DNA from: Acanthacorydalis orientalis
Lineage: Eukaryota; Arthropoda; Insecta; Megaloptera; Corydalidae
Assembly (NCBI GenBank): GCA_034766995.1
Contig: CM068317.1
Coordinates: 32,997,501-33,061,500, forward strand
Direction: 5' to 3'
DNA: 64,000 bases
Shown: piece by piece, positions 36,583 to 49,879 of the stretch
Numbering within the stretch: the stretch's first letter is position 1
How the letters are laid out: every line of letters begins with the position of its first letter
Notes under the pieces: model-generated
Database searches by the model: none
Seen by the model: the letters and a program-made list of their open reading frames with translations, nothing else
What the model was told of the DNA's origin: nothing
Translations under genes and position numbers: made by a program

Positions 36583-36638
<56 letters not shown>
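36579..36638. repeat. (TA)n microsatellite
   Basis: Alternating A/T with two TG interruptions. Confidence 0.96.
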
Positions 36639-36640
<2 letters not shown>

Positions 36641-37667
36641 CTGGATAAAAGTAATAAGATTTGTATATTTTCACAAAAGAAGGCTCTTTGATATAACTTA
36701 AAAAGTAATAAGTATAACTGTGCTTGATTAAAAGTGTATTATTATTAATAATCTTTGATATGTTTATTTTTAAATATGAGAAAGAAAATTTAAAATGTTT
36801 TTGGGAGAAAAGATAAGATATTTTTTTCAATAATTAAAAAAAAATGAAAAATTCTGTAATAAAATGTACTTCAATTGTAAATAATAAGTTAGACGCGTTT
36901 ATTCTCTATTATCTTCGAAATTTTCTCTTTATATTTTTATTGCATGTTTCTTTATAATTTTAATTACTTTCATAAACTTCATTTCCTAATTATAAATTTT
37001 TTAAGTTCACTGATCACGTGTTATTGGCAGTGAATGTATATATAGTGAGTATATATCAAAAATAATTAGCATTATATGGTGGCATAATAATTGGCATTCT
37101 ATGTTGGCAAAAATAATTGGCAAAATAATATTTAAATCTATTTTTTTCTTGGATACTCTATAATATATATTTTTAAGGAAATTTACTATTTCACTGCACA
37201 GAAACTATGAATCAGCCCATTCTTTCACAAAAAAATGTAGCCTTTATCAATTATTTTCACTATAACTTTTATAATATTTTTTTTTCGTCCATCCGTCTAA
37301 TAAATTTATCCATAAAAATGCTTTTTCTTAATTTTCTTCTAATTGGCATACTTTCCTGTGAAATTAAAGTATTAAGCTTCTGATATGAAGTCTTGAAGAT
37401 TCCATGATTTGTCTTCTTAAAAACGATAGCTCTATAAAGTTGTGCTTCAGATAATTGTAAAGCAAATCCGTTTTCGTATTATAATACCTACCTATAATGG
37501 AATTTCTAAAAATTAACTGAAGGGGACACGTGTCGAAATTAATAATTGACAACTGATATTCAGATGATCCAAAAATTTGATGATCATCAGGATAAATTTA
37601 CGTTATTTGTATTATTTTCTTAAACATGTTTGTTTTTTAAGAGATGAGTTTAATACTATGAGTTCTT

Positions 37668-37669
<2 letters not shown>

Positions 37670-37721
<52 letters not shown>
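37670..37721. repeat. (CA)n(TA)n compound microsatellite
   Basis: About 19 bases CA repeats, then about 33 bases TA repeats. Confidence 0.97.
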
Positions 37722-37725
<4 letters not shown>

Positions 37726-38733
37726 CAAAAATAAGTATTCTTAATAATTTCAAATACTTGTAAATGTATACAGTTAAAACTCGAAAATTCAGTAATCGTG
37801 AAAGGTATTCTTTAGATAAAATCATCAATGTCTAATTCACGATTAGCCTTGTTATTTAGATTTATCTAATTCTACTAATATATTTTTCCATGAATATTTA
37901 TGAAGTCCTTCGTACAAAAATTTACGACTTGATATTCATATATAAATATGTTTTCACATTTTATATTTTAGTAAGGTCATGTTTTCTGTATTAACTTAAG
38001 TAATTATAGTAAAAATTAAACTAAACCGAAAAACTAAAATATCTTTTTAGAAATTAAATATAATTATAAAATAATAAAATTTATTACCATTTAATAACTA
38101 AAGTAGTAATATAGACAATCACTATAATTATTTATAACAACATTCTCTAGTTTATTTTATTCTTTATAAATTTATCTTATGACGAATGTGTAACCTTAAG
38201 GAGTTATTGAATTTCATTATTTTTATTTAAATTTCATGTCTTTCTAAGTATCTTTTATAAAAAGCATTATAATGTATTGAATTCGACATTTCTACAGCGA
38301 TGTTATTAATAAAGAATAATCGTTCTTAAAAATGCCACTTTATAACATTCTCTGTATAGAGTATAAAACCATTAACAATTTTTCACCTAAGTCATTATAT
38401 ATTAGAAAATAATTAACGTACAGACAAAAATAATGTAGTGAAATCTCAATATAACGAACTTCTTTATAACGGTTTTTTTCCTACAACAAGAACATATTGG
38501 CAGATCAGAATTTGTTATGAAGAGGTTTAATTAAATAAGGCTTATATAGAAAAATATTTTTCCTGGAACACTTTGGTTCTAAAGCTATATTTGGTACTAA
38601 TTTATTTCTATATCAGGTTAACGTGATGTTATCTTAAATATTTAATTAAAATATTAAGGACATATTCTTCAACACGTTTTAATCTTAAAGTGTTGCTAAA
38701 TATGGCTAGATGTTATCATTATTCAATGAATCA

Positions 38734-38736
<3 letters not shown>

Positions 38737-38831
<95 letters not shown>
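38737..38831. repeat. (TA)n microsatellite, longest in window
   Basis: About 94 bases of uninterrupted alternating A/T. Such purity suggests recent expansion and a cruciform-prone site. Confidence 0.98.
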
Positions 38832-38832
<1 letters not shown>

Positions 38833-39289
38833 CTATATATACACATTCATCAAAAGAATGTTATAAGCTTTAATTTATTCAAAGTAAAATGAAATTCTCT
38901 GTAAATTGAAAATATATCAGTATTATTTTTAAAAGGATATTTTATGAATCTCAGTTTGATTATATGTTATTTAATACCTACGTCTGTTCTGAATGAAAAG
39001 TGTGCTTCTGCGATGAACGGTTTTAACATTTTCAATATTGTTTGATGTATGCGCCTTTCAATAAGTCTAAAATTATCAAAGAAAATATGTGCGTTTCGTA
39101 TTTTTTCAACGAAGAAAAGAGTTGAAACCTTTATTTATATATAGAATTACTGAACTTTATTCCAATTTCATTTCTTTATTACTTTATAATAAGCATTATT
39201 GAATGTATTCATTTTAAAAATAATCTGAATATAAAGTTAGCGAGACTTTTTGTAAAAAAACATACTATTTAAAATTTGAATACGTATAC

Positions 39290-39326
39290 ATACATAAATA
39301 TATATAGATATATATATATATATACA
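39290..39326. repeat. Imperfect TA-rich repeat
   Basis: CATA and TAGA interruptions break the TA array. Confidence 0.85.
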
Positions 39327-41759
39327 CATTTAATACGGTTGTAAAGAATCCTATTTTATTATCTAATATATTGTACATAGAATAAGTTAATGTAAAAACA
39401 TTGTTCGCTGAGAATTGAATTAGAGATATTTTAACTTTACTATACGAACATAAAGTTAGATAAGTTATTTAAGAGACTGAAAGACATTACAATTGTAATT
39501 TATTTGTAAAAATCCTATATCGACTATCTAGCACAAGAAAAGTTTATTCTAGACTGGTAAACCCATTATTCAATTCTAAAACAGAAAATGTGGATATAAT
39601 GTTTTATTTTGTTTTAGATATCAGAAATATCTTAACAAACATATTTATTTCGAAAAACTTTGCTAAATACTGGACATTGACTTATTTTTAATAAAAAAAA
39701 AACTTTTTATATACATAAGCAGCTACACATGATAATATTATTCCAATTTGAATGTAAATGAAGAACAATAAGATTATTACAAGTGATGCAACGTCTGTCA
39801 CATTTAGATAACAAGCTAATAAACAACTTATCTTATGGAAACATTTTAAATGTTAGATTATTATGGAAGATAAGTGTTTTAATGTGTTCGTCGCTAACAA
39901 TAATAGTAGAATAATTCTGAAAGTATAATGCTAGATGTTCATTTTGTGTCTTCTTGAATATTATACTAGAAATGAAAATAAAGTTGTCAGGTAGTACAAT
40001 ATAAGTGTGTTTTAAGATAACAATTTTGTAAGCTGTAGTAGATATGTTGTTGGTTTTGTTGTACTTTTCTAATTGCAGTATTCGTATTTTAAATCGTTTT
40101 GGAAATTAAAGAAACATTTAAACTATATTTTCATTATTTATTAAAATTAAAAAAAATAGGAACATTAATAGAACGTAGTATAAATATTCAGATAAAATAT
40201 ATTTATACCTAAGATAATTGATTCTGAAAAAAGTAATTAATGAAGTAATTTATTTCCAATAAACAAATAGACTGAGATTTATAAATTTGTTGATATAATC
40301 TTTTTTATAAATATCCTTTATGTTAGTAAACTATGAATCATATTTACATTTTTATAAATGATTTTTTATTGTGTACATCACAAAAAAGTGGTGTTGATCA
40401 AGATACTTAATTAAAATATTTAACTAAAATATCTAATTAATGATTGATAATTTTGATATTAGCTACTGCATATTTGTAATGCGATACCAATCATTCTGGA
40501 GTACTAAAGTATATTTTTTTAAATTGAATGTTTACTTGTATGTCTAAATTATTTTCTCTAAATATTTTTGTTAAAGTAATATCTAATTTCTCATTATTTT
40601 GTTTATTCATTTTCCATACGACTGTTTCACTTCAGAAAATAATTTTCACTCTCTACGCATTGCATAAAAAATTTTGATCAAAATTGTTCAATAATTGATT
40701 AATATGATTTAGTTGAAGTGAGAGATATTAGATTATGTACATTTATCAGAGGAAGGAAAAAAGACGTTTAGCATGACGTGGATAAAAGTCATATTTTTAA
40801 AAATATATTTTCCCCAAACTGATTTCTTAAAGAATATATATAATTGTTTGAAATATTTTATTGATTATTATAACATGTTGTATAGAACTGGGCAGATGAT
40901 TTAATTATTTGTATTTTTTTTTTGTTTGAAAGTTTTTTTTTTGTGTCTTAAAGATATTTAAAAATTATTTTATAAAATGCTTTTGACTGACTGTTACTGT
41001 TTGTCTGTCATTAACAAAGTATTATTCTATCATGTTACAGTTCTTTTTTTTATAAAATATTTTCAGATTAATGGAAACTAAAAAGTCTTATTTTTATTTA
41101 TGCATTTGAAATGTATCATTCACATAAAAATCTTTTTTCAAAACATTATCAATATTTAATCATAGTACGTTATAGATTTTCTAGTCTCCTGTAATTTTGA
41201 ACCATTAGAATTTTGTAGAGAAAGTGTCATTTATGAATAATTCTACAAATTTTTGTTCATATATAGTATTTAACTTTTCTACAATATGAAATTTACTTTG
41301 TTTAGCTTTCTAAAAACTATTTAATTATTAGAAAACTACATTCACAATTATTATATTTTGTGATAATCATTTCTTCGTGGAAACTTCTTACTCGTTCTTT
41401 GTTCATATCGTATTCTTGAAATTTACAATTTGTTGAAAAACAATTATTTTTATAGACGGAATTTTATTACAGCCTGTTTGAGATACGTGAACTGTTATTT
41501 TTAATGATGTTGAACTATTATTTTTAATGTTCATTTGTATCATTTTTATATAAATACGAGAAATGTTGTGTAGAAAAATATATTTCCTTTAACTGCTAGA
41601 ATATTTTAAGAGGCAAAAAAAGACAGTTCTACTAAAAAACTTTTTAATAAAACTGAACATTACATTGAAATAACAATTTATATATTAAAATAACATCACA
41701 TGGAAAGTATTTCAAATTTTGATTTGATTTTTTTCTTATTAGTTCGATTTTGTTAATCG

Positions 41760-41794
41760 TCTGTTTTTAAATTTATTTTAAATTTAAAAACAGA
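41760..41794. repeat. 15-bp arm hairpin
   Basis: TCTGTTTTTAAATTT-like arm 41760-41774 pairs exactly with 41780-41794 around the loop ATTTT. Confidence 0.85.
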
Positions 41795-43074
41795 GGTTTG
41801 ACCGTTTGTTTTTTTTTTGATAAAACATATGAAAGTAAATCGAATTATGTCAGTATTTATCGCAAAAACTATAATTTACTATATATGAAATAAAGAATTT
41901 TGTAAAAGAATAAATTTAATTCAAGAATAAATTTCAAATTATGAATTATTTGTTTAATATTCATAGAAAATACCACTGAGTTCATTATAAAAAAAAACGA
42001 AGTAACTTTTACTTCATCAGTGTTTTTATAATCCAATATTTCTATTAAAATCATCCTTTGTTGTTACAATGCTATATATAGATAGACGCGTATAAAACCC
42101 TGATATATTATATTATATAGGTATATAGCTTGTCAGATATCAGATTAATGACATTTTGAAATGACATAATGCCAGAATATACCTGTGTCATAATTATGTA
42201 GGAAAAAATTCATAAAATATGTATTTTATTAATAGGGTGATTTATTGATTGATATTGGATTGCCATTAAATATTTAATTGTATTTATTGACACTAAATCG
42301 AACGTTCGTTTGCTAAATATAACGTAAATTATTATTGACTGTTGCTTCTCAGAAAAGCACATTATATGCTCAGTTGTATATTTTATTTTTAAAATAAGTT
42401 CTATTTTTTTATTGAAATATATAAAAAAAAATTACATCATTTTGTGAGTGTTTGCTGTATATTACAGTCAATGATCTAATTTTAATGTTCTGTACCAATA
42501 TAAAAATATATTAGTTGAACGTAGAGGATACTTTATTTTATTTATAAACTAAAGAACTGAAAATACCGTTTCAATGAAAAAAAGTATTTCATGTATATAA
42601 AGTGAAAAGTAAAGCGTTTGTTTTGTATAGAGAACTAAAGAAAATTTATTTAGGTTATAAAATAACGAAGTGTTTTTTTATTATTATTATTAATTTCTTT
42701 TTTTTTGATTTCTATCTTTCTGGAAACGTTGATGTATATTTTGATGTTAATTTATGACTGGAAAATGGGAATTTCCGGAAGTTATTGCATAAAATTATAT
42801 TCTAATATCTTAATTAGAAAAGAATATCTTTTTAATGGAGCAACAAAGCATTTTTGCGTAATTAAATACGTTTGTTTCCCACGTCCAATAATGTTTTTTT
42901 TTTAAATTTTACAATTCGTCTCTAAATGATTTTTAAATCCTAGGTAACAATGTTGTAAATTAAATATAAATTTGGATAGTAACTCGATTTTTTTTAATAG
43001 GTATTATTCAAAATAGAATATTTAAGTCTAATAGATAATTTAGTTGTCATGTATTTTTGTTCAATTTTTCCAAA

Positions 43075-43200
43075 TATCTCGATTCAATTTTCTTCAACAT
43101 ATATTTTGCAATGCGTAACTTCTACGCCCTAATTTCTCGTCGCATTCGTAGTTGTGGTCGAACTTGTCGCATTTGAGATATAACCATTGTCAACCGCATA
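43075..43200 (+). other. Small GC-elevated patch
   Basis: CpG-containing sequence with an ATG at 43111 opening 21 codons (MRNFYALISRRIRSCGRTC) to TGA at 43174. Too short to call a gene; no family recognised. An exon fragment or mobile-element scrap is possible. Confidence 0.2.
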
Positions 43201-43851
43201 CTCAGTTAATAATTAATCATTTTTATTCCAAAAACAGTATAATGCGAGTTTTCATTTTATTGATTTTTATATTTCACATTGCTGTGATGTTTTGCACGTA
43301 CATTTTTTGTTGATACATAAAACTTATGGATCATCGTAATAAAAATAAATGATTGCGTGTGTTTGCAGAACTTTATTTCAGTCTCATTATACTTTTTTAA
43401 TTGTCTTTGTATTGTAAATCATTTAAATAATAACAATAAAAGGATTTCGTAACTGACTTTGTTTTTTCAGACATGAATAACAAATTGTTCATTACTCGTT
43501 GTTATTTTTTAATTTTATTTCATTACGATTTTAACATTTCGAAATAATCAGAAGTTGTAAAACAGATTAACAGATTAAAAAGGTTTGCAAATTTTTAAAA
43601 AAAATATGTGTCTTTTCTTGTAAGAATGTTTCAGTCAATACAGTCATCAAAAACTCAGAGGGCACTCAGGCAATAGACTTTGATTTTCGTATAATTCATG
43701 TTCTTAAAATACATGTATCTAGTGTGAGAGTATTTAATGTTCTTTTTTTTCATTAATAATTAAACGATTTTATTAATTGATATGCAGTTTCTTTGTATTA
43801 TTTTGTTCGTTTTCTTAATTTCTTCTTTTTTATATAAACGTTAAATATTAT

Positions 43852-44113
43852 TAGTTTGGTAGAAAAATAATTCCCGCTTTTGTTTTCTTAATTTTTTTCA
43901 GTAAAAGTGTCATTTCATCGTCTTCATGTTAATATCATTTTAAAGTATATTATTCGGTTTATGTTTTGGTAACATCGACTTTGGTTTTGTTATTAATTTT
44001 TCTTCAAATTGGGTTATTGAATTCAACAGTTCTGAACCACTTAAAATAGCTAAGATAGAAAAATGAATATAAATTTGAAAGTCATAAATCGCAATTATTT
44101 TTCTACCAACCTA
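43852..44113 (+). mobile_element. Mariner family II, internally deleted copy B (262 bp)
   Basis: Inverted ends (TA)GTTTGGTAGAAAAATAATT and complement (TA)GGTTGGTAGAAAAATAATT are better kept than in copy A. The leader matches copy A 33985-34105 closely, then jumps at TTGAATT to the equivalent of 34390, so the whole reading frame start and DNA-binding region are lost. It is a true MITE-sized derivative. Confidence 0.87.
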
Positions 44114-44357
44114 TTATTTGCATTGTCAATAATTAAATCCCGGTTTGCCCTTATCTGTGGCTAGGATTACTTTTGTTCTTAATTTACTGAGTTCTTATCT
44201 AAGTATACTCCGACTTTATTTTAATAACAAAACATATCCTATTGTCTTTTTATATTTTCCCTTTTTCATATCTAAAACTTTAATTTAAAACATTCTATTA
44301 ACCTTTTCTGATTTCTGCTATATTTATATATTTGGCTTCTTTCTACATGTTGCTTTC

Positions 44358-44358
<1 letters not shown>

Positions 44359-44415
<57 letters not shown>
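44359..44415. repeat. (TA)n microsatellite
   Basis: About 56 bases TA repeats running straight into a mariner end. Confidence 0.97.
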
Positions 44416-44418
<3 letters not shown>

Positions 44419-44901
44419 GTATAGATATTAATTCGGTGTCTTTTTTATAGAAAGTGAATGTTTACAAAACAATAGAATACATTTCAATTCCTAAAATATT
44501 CCCTACTATTTTATATAACTTTGCTCCATCTGTCGGGTAGCTGACGAATCCCGTGTTGAAGAAAGATGGCGGCTTTGAGTTGATGAAGTCCTAATGCATT
44601 TTTGGTCCTCTTCCATTGTTTTAGCATTCTTTGGATGTTTGAAGCATCGTAAAACCTTCCCCCAAAGCTGAACAAGTCATTCCACCGCTTCGGGAGCATT
44701 TTTTCCTAATATGCTGCTTTCGCACGTCATCATATTCACTACTGTTTTGTGAGGTTATGTCAACTGCTTGACCAAGATATATAATGTTTTTAAATGTTAA
44801 GATTGGCAGTTCAAAAGCCTAAAATGATAAGAAAATATTTTAATTTTAAATAGAGTTACAATTGATTCAGTTTAAACGCACAGAATTAATTTTTATACTT
44901 T
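44416..44901 (-). mobile_element. Mariner family I, internally deleted copy (486 bp)
   Basis: Left end (TA)GGTATAGATATTAATTCGG; right end is more decayed. C-terminal sequence (RQLPDRWSKVI, minus strand) is joined near 44620 to N-terminal sequence (GGRFYDASNIQRM), losing about 700 bases relative to the long copy. The N-terminal frame has a stop after about 18 codons and a frameshift, so no product is expected. Its deletion point equals that of 62299-62793. TA arrays flank both ends. Confidence 0.88.
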
Positions 44902-44903
44902 AT

Positions 44904-44962
<59 letters not shown>
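44901..44962. repeat. (TA)n with CATA start
   Basis: TATACATACA leads into about 48 bases TA repeats, abutting the mariner right end. Confidence 0.96.
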
Positions 44963-44964
<2 letters not shown>

Positions 44965-45741
44965 ATATTAGCATATATGTACAAGTATTTAGTGATTTCA
45001 AAATTTATAAGATAGAATAGTTTATAACAATTATCATTAAAATCCAATAGAAATAATATTTTCCAAATTTAAACATACATTGGAGTTTCAAGGCCTTAAA
45101 CGACTGCAAACCGTATCTTACGTAGAATTTTATATTGCTTGTCAAAACGATCATACATTATAAAAGGATATAACAGTAAAGGTCATTTTTTATATACTTC
45201 GATCAACTGACTTTTAAAATTAAACATACTAATTTGCTTGTGTTTAACTTTTTGTAAACAAGTGTAATAAAGCGAATGCATACGGAATTTTATAATTTTA
45301 TTTAACAAATCAATTTTAATAAGGTGTGTCTTAATTGGAGGATTAAAAACTGACCTACACTTGAAAAAATAGGATGTATTTAGAAATAATATGAGTATTG
45401 GATATAACTAGCTGTTAATTTTGGAATATTGTTTATTGTTGTATAAATTAATCTATTTTCAAATTCATAGATGGAAATGAATAACTGGCCTACATTTATA
45501 ATATATTCTTTGATAAACTTCACTGTTTTTTTCTTAATACTACGTATTCATACACTCAGTTCTTACTCTCTCATTATCGTACATCTATAAATAAATTCTT
45601 ATGAAAAATCAGTCCGATTATTTAATGTTATATATGTTGTCATGCTATCTGTATCCTACAGGGATAAATAGTAACTTGTAACACAAGCGCTCACTAGTTA
45701 TAATGTCGGTAGATGTGAAGTTAACTTTGTTATTATCTAAT

Positions 45742-45760
45742 TATATCCTCCGAGGATATA
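45742..45760. repeat. 9-bp arm dyad
   Basis: TATATCCTC-C-GAGGATATA is a perfect dyad with a one-base centre and mixed sequence, lying in a slightly GC-elevated, repeat-poor block (45640-45860). Confidence 0.8.
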
Positions 45761-46910
45761 TTAAGGACATAACACATGCTATCTCTTCGTATACCCTTGA
45801 TGAACTTTTATGTGACCAACACGTTGATGACCACTTCGTCAACATTTTGTGTGAAACTATTATGTATTAATTGAGCAAATGTTTCATGGGAATCTCTTCA
45901 CTTGTATTATTGTTGCCATATTTCTTTGTGTCTTGTTAATTGTAATTTAATATTTAAAATATTTAAATGTGTGAAGTTACACAAGGACAACAAAAATTAC
46001 ATAAATTGGTATATTAGTTTTTAGTATTCTAAAAAATATAAACATAAAAATATAATACAGATGACAATACAAGCATTTCTAAAAGAATTTAATGTAAACT
46101 ATAATTTGTTTCTTTTTCCAATTTTTCTATTAATAAAAAATGATCGGGGATTTTTTTGTGTTTCAATTGGTTCAATTATTGATACAAGAAATTTATTTTG
46201 TAACTATGCATTTTTTTAACTGAATATTTATGATCAAAAAATCGAAATTAAATTCTTTAGTAATAGGAGAGTCGAAAATAGTAATGAACTAATAAAATAT
46301 ATTGAAATATGGAAAAAGAACCAGAACATTTGTTGCAAAAATTAAACATATTGCTTTTTTAAAAATATTAAAACTATGATATTCATTTAAATAATAAAAA
46401 TGATTTAGGACATACATTGTAAATTCTGAAAAGTATATTTTATATATATTTTTGTCGAGAAGTTGCTTAAAATTTTCCATACTTATAATAGAAATTACAT
46501 AAAATGGAATGAATATTTTCATTTAAAAATCCAACTTTTAGATAAAAAATAACTTGCAATGTATTTTAAAAGCATGGTCAAACATGGAATTTCATTTTAT
46601 AAAAAAATATAAAATCATTCCCAGATGAACAGAAATTAATATAAAATAAATATAGATTAACAGATTAATACTGAATTTTAATTTACATTTTTATAAAAAA
46701 GTTTGAAACAGAGTGAATATGTATGATTAAATTAACTATTTGTTTTCTTTAACTTAAAATAATATTTTTTTTCTATTATTATTTATATGAATATATAAAT
46801 GTGTATAATCTTTTTATGCATGGACTCTTCCCTTTTGATCTTCTATGTATGTTTTAAAATTATTTTTTTCTGAATGTGTAGTTTTGTATTGTATGTAGAC
46901 ATGTAAAATA

Positions 46911-46985
46911 GCTCAGTAATTAAAAATAACTTAATCTTTAAACAATCAAGCAAATGTCGACCTTGAGGAACTTATTCCGTGTCAA
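46911..46985 (+). repeat. Possible tRNA-derived SINE head
   Basis: ATAGCTCAGTAATT matches the A-box consensus well; the B-box candidate AATGTCGACCTT about 40 bases on is weak. Confidence 0.25.
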
Positions 46986-47029
46986 AAATATATAATTTCA
47001 TTAAAATGTATCAAATGTGCGCTTTTACG

Positions 47030-47330
47030 TAAAGGAAAATCAATAATGTTAAATATAATATATAATGTTCACGTACAGGTACGTTTTTAGTACGATGTTA
47101 CAATATATAATACACACATAAGCAATGCGGAAATCACCAGCTGTAAACAAAATAAATGTATCGAAAAAACACCGTAATGTTTTATGTTGTACAACGTATA
47201 AAGTTTAAAAATATATGTTTTATAGCCTTGCCGTTTTCAAAAGATATCTGACACGTGAATAATACTTAGAGAAAACCGTTGGCTTTAATGTGGTTAGTTA
47301 TGTATGTACCACAAATATTCATTTTAACAT
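47030..47330. promoter_or_regulatory. Repeat-poor, motif-dense island (candidate enhancer)
   Basis: CAGCTG E-box (47148-47153) overlaps forkhead GTAAACAAA (47153-47161); CACGTG E-box at 47252-47257 and RUNX TGTGGTTA at 47289-47296 follow. Several CpG-containing words occur. Regulatory role is inference. Confidence 0.28.
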
Positions 47331-48065
47331 AAATGTTTGAAAGTCTTTCGAATTTTTAAATAAAACCGTACATAAGGTCTGTCTTTTATTAGTTAAACTG
47401 ACATAGAAACGTTGATACTTGACATACACTAAAAAAAATAACCATTTCTTTATTGAAAAAATGTATAAAAATCTATGTAATATGTTATTTTAATTCAAAT
47501 TTTACTCACTTTGAAAATTGATACATAAAGTTATTATGTTCTTCTGGAATATATACAAGGTTATAGAACAATAAAAAGGACAAGATATGTATCACGTTTT
47601 AAAAAATACACGTTTATAAAGTTTTGTTTTACACAAATAGAACTTGAAGGTAAATCTTTGAACTTTCTGAACGTCATGTCGAAATTGACAAGCATTAATT
47701 AAAGATGGCCTCAATAAAATTACTCTAAAAGTTACAATCACAGTTGAGGTTAATCATTGATGTATCGTATGTCGTCTATATAATAATACTTGTTTCTAAG
47801 TGTGTGTGGGTTTCATTTGAATTACATTTTAGAAATATAACATATTGAAAATGTGCACATTGTTAGTATTTACGAATTACTTTTTTATGATTTTTTTATT
47901 GAACCTTTACTACAATTTTGTACATTTTTACAGTGTCATTGTATGCATTGGTTCCATTTATTAAATCACATATAATTTAACTTACTTTCTTTTTATTTAT
48001 TACCTTCTTTTAGTTTTACACAGTTATTACAATCTCAGATATACGTATACAAAGGCTCTGAACCA

Positions 48066-48067
<2 letters not shown>

Positions 48068-48101
<34 letters not shown>
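48068..48101. repeat. (TA)n microsatellite inside a direct repeat
   Basis: About 33 bases of TA repeats. The sequence AAAGGCTCTGAA occurs on both sides (about 48051 and 48109), so the array sits inside a 12-base direct repeat. Confidence 0.9.
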
Positions 48102-48104
<3 letters not shown>

Positions 48105-49068
48105 TAAAAAAAGGCTCTGAATGAAATAATAACAAATTACCTTTAATAACATTCATTTGTACATCCTCAAGTAAAAAAAGAGTCTTAATCTTTAATTTTA
48201 TTTTGACTCAATAAAGACCAATAACTACTCTAAGAATTTCTGTTTATAAAAATAAATTCTAATTCTACTTTATGATTAAATAAAATATGTAAAAAATATA
48301 TCAGAATTACACATTATTTACCTATATAAAATATAGTACTTATTTTATCTTTTTTAAAGTCCACATGTGGAGTAACTGAAATCAAAATTTAGAATTTTAT
48401 ACCACATTTTTGCACATTTCACAGATTAATTGCTTTGTGATATTTTATAAAACTTGATACATTTTTCCGTTTCATTTAACATACTAAATGATATTTCGTG
48501 CATTAGAAAGTAATAGAATTAAATGGTTTTTTATAGAAATAATTTTATTATTGTAGATATTTTTATTGTTGTCTGTGTCATCCTTTTTATAATGCTGCAA
48601 CTGGTTTCAACGCATGACATATTGAATTAGTGTTTAATTAAATCGAATAAACTTCATGTCTAGATATTAATAATAGTTTAAGATTAAAGTTAACATTATT
48701 TGAAGATGACCATTGTTTTAAAACCAGTTCCAGCTGCAATAAAAATGAATATCCCAGAGAACAAGAGATTGCATTTATATTAGAAACCAGTTTCTATTTC
48801 ATTTTATGTAAACAGTGAAATTATTAAATTAAAAGTATAATATTTTTATTTATACTTTGATAAAATACATGCATGAGTACAATGTATTTTGAAGAATTTT
48901 ATTTTCAGATTAATCGAATTTTATTAATCATGCTATTTTTGTTTCAGGTTAGTACTTCTTTCTTTTAAATTATGGACATTGGTAAGAGAAATGACACTAC
49001 TATAGTAAATTTTTACTTCCTTTATATCACAAATTACATTTATTAAAAAAAAAAATTTGTTCTCACTA

Positions 49069-49087
49069 TATATATATATATATATAT
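49069..49087. repeat. Short (TA)n
   Basis: About 19 bases of alternating A/T. Confidence 0.9.
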
Positions 49088-49245
49088 TAATGTATAAGAA
49101 AATGGAATAATTTTCTCAAAGTAAATTGTAATCCGAATATACATTTAGATGTACAAATATTCTTATTTTTATATGTAAGAAATTTATAAAAATCATAAGT
49201 TATAATTTGTAATAATTAGACACACAAACATACACATAGAGACCA

Positions 49246-49249
<4 letters not shown>

Positions 49250-49293
<44 letters not shown>
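49250..49293. repeat. (TA)n microsatellite
   Basis: About 43 bases of alternating A/T. Confidence 0.97.
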
Positions 49294-49296
<3 letters not shown>

Positions 49297-49389
49297 CAAA
49301 ATTATCCATAAAAAGTTCAATGACATCGACTTATTTATTTATGACTTCGAGGTTTCTATAGGACACAAAATATGTTTATAATATAAAAT

Positions 49390-49621
49390 AACGAGTTGCA
49401 ATCTATCTGCGATAATAATTATATAAACATACTAATATATATATATATATATAACAACACATTGCAATATATCTGCGAGAATGATTATTTACATAAACAC
49501 ATAAGTGAGTAACACATATAAATGAGTTTTAAAAAATATGTTTATTGTTTCATTCGGTTATATGACATGCTTATAATTGATAAGTGGGTGAACGCAGCGA
49601 GAAGGGGGCAAAGCCCCCTAG
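49390..49621 (+). mobile_element. Helitron 3' end (non-autonomous copy)
   Basis: A GC-only hairpin, GGGGGC-AAA-GCCCCC at 49604-49618, ends in CTAG followed by T at 49622, the hallmark 3' terminus of a Helitron (short hairpin then CTRR, insertion before T). Upstream, GGGTGAACGCAGCGAGAA is subterminal sequence. Two diverged copies of about 40 bases (starting TTGCAATCTATCTGCG at 49396 and TTGCAATATATCTGCG at 49462) are probably internal. The 5' TC end is not located, so the left limit is arbitrary, and no replicase/helicase coding is present. Confidence 0.75.
49396..49501 (+). repeat. Two diverged copies of a ~40-base unit
   Basis: Unit one at 49396-49432 and unit two at 49462-49500 share TTGCAAT-TATCTGCGA-AAT and ATAAACA words, separated by a short TA array. 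They precede the Helitron terminus. Confidence 0.7.
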
Positions 49622-49879
49622 TGTATATATAAACTATTTGTCCTAATAGTTTATTCATATCGATGCTATATTTCACACGTAGTTCTTATTCATAATTTTA
49701 TAGAAAAATATTTTGTTATAAAATCATATTTAATAAGTTGTAATTTTTTAAATTTCCTTTGATTGAAGTTATTTTAAATCACTGTTTACATTGACTACCA
49801 TAAAATTTGGTGCGATTATTTCAGTAAAATATTTATATGTGGCATAATTTAAATTTAATTCTATTCAGAATGAAAAGTT

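Larger units (their letters stand above)
36160..43850. other. AT-rich noncoding region
   Basis: Microsatellites, one 14-15 bp arm hairpin at 41.76 kb and a small GC-elevated patch near 43.1 kb; otherwise A/T-rich sequence with no supported gene. Confidence 0.6.
44965..49370. other. AT-rich noncoding region
   Basis: Contains the motif-bearing island at 47.0-47.3 kb, a dyad at 45.74 kb, one weak SINE head and microsatellites. No supported coding frame. Confidence 0.6.

Noticed and set aside
49396..49501. CRISPR array
   Set aside because: Only two diverged units with a TA-repeat spacer in an animal-type genome; they belong to the Helitron region.
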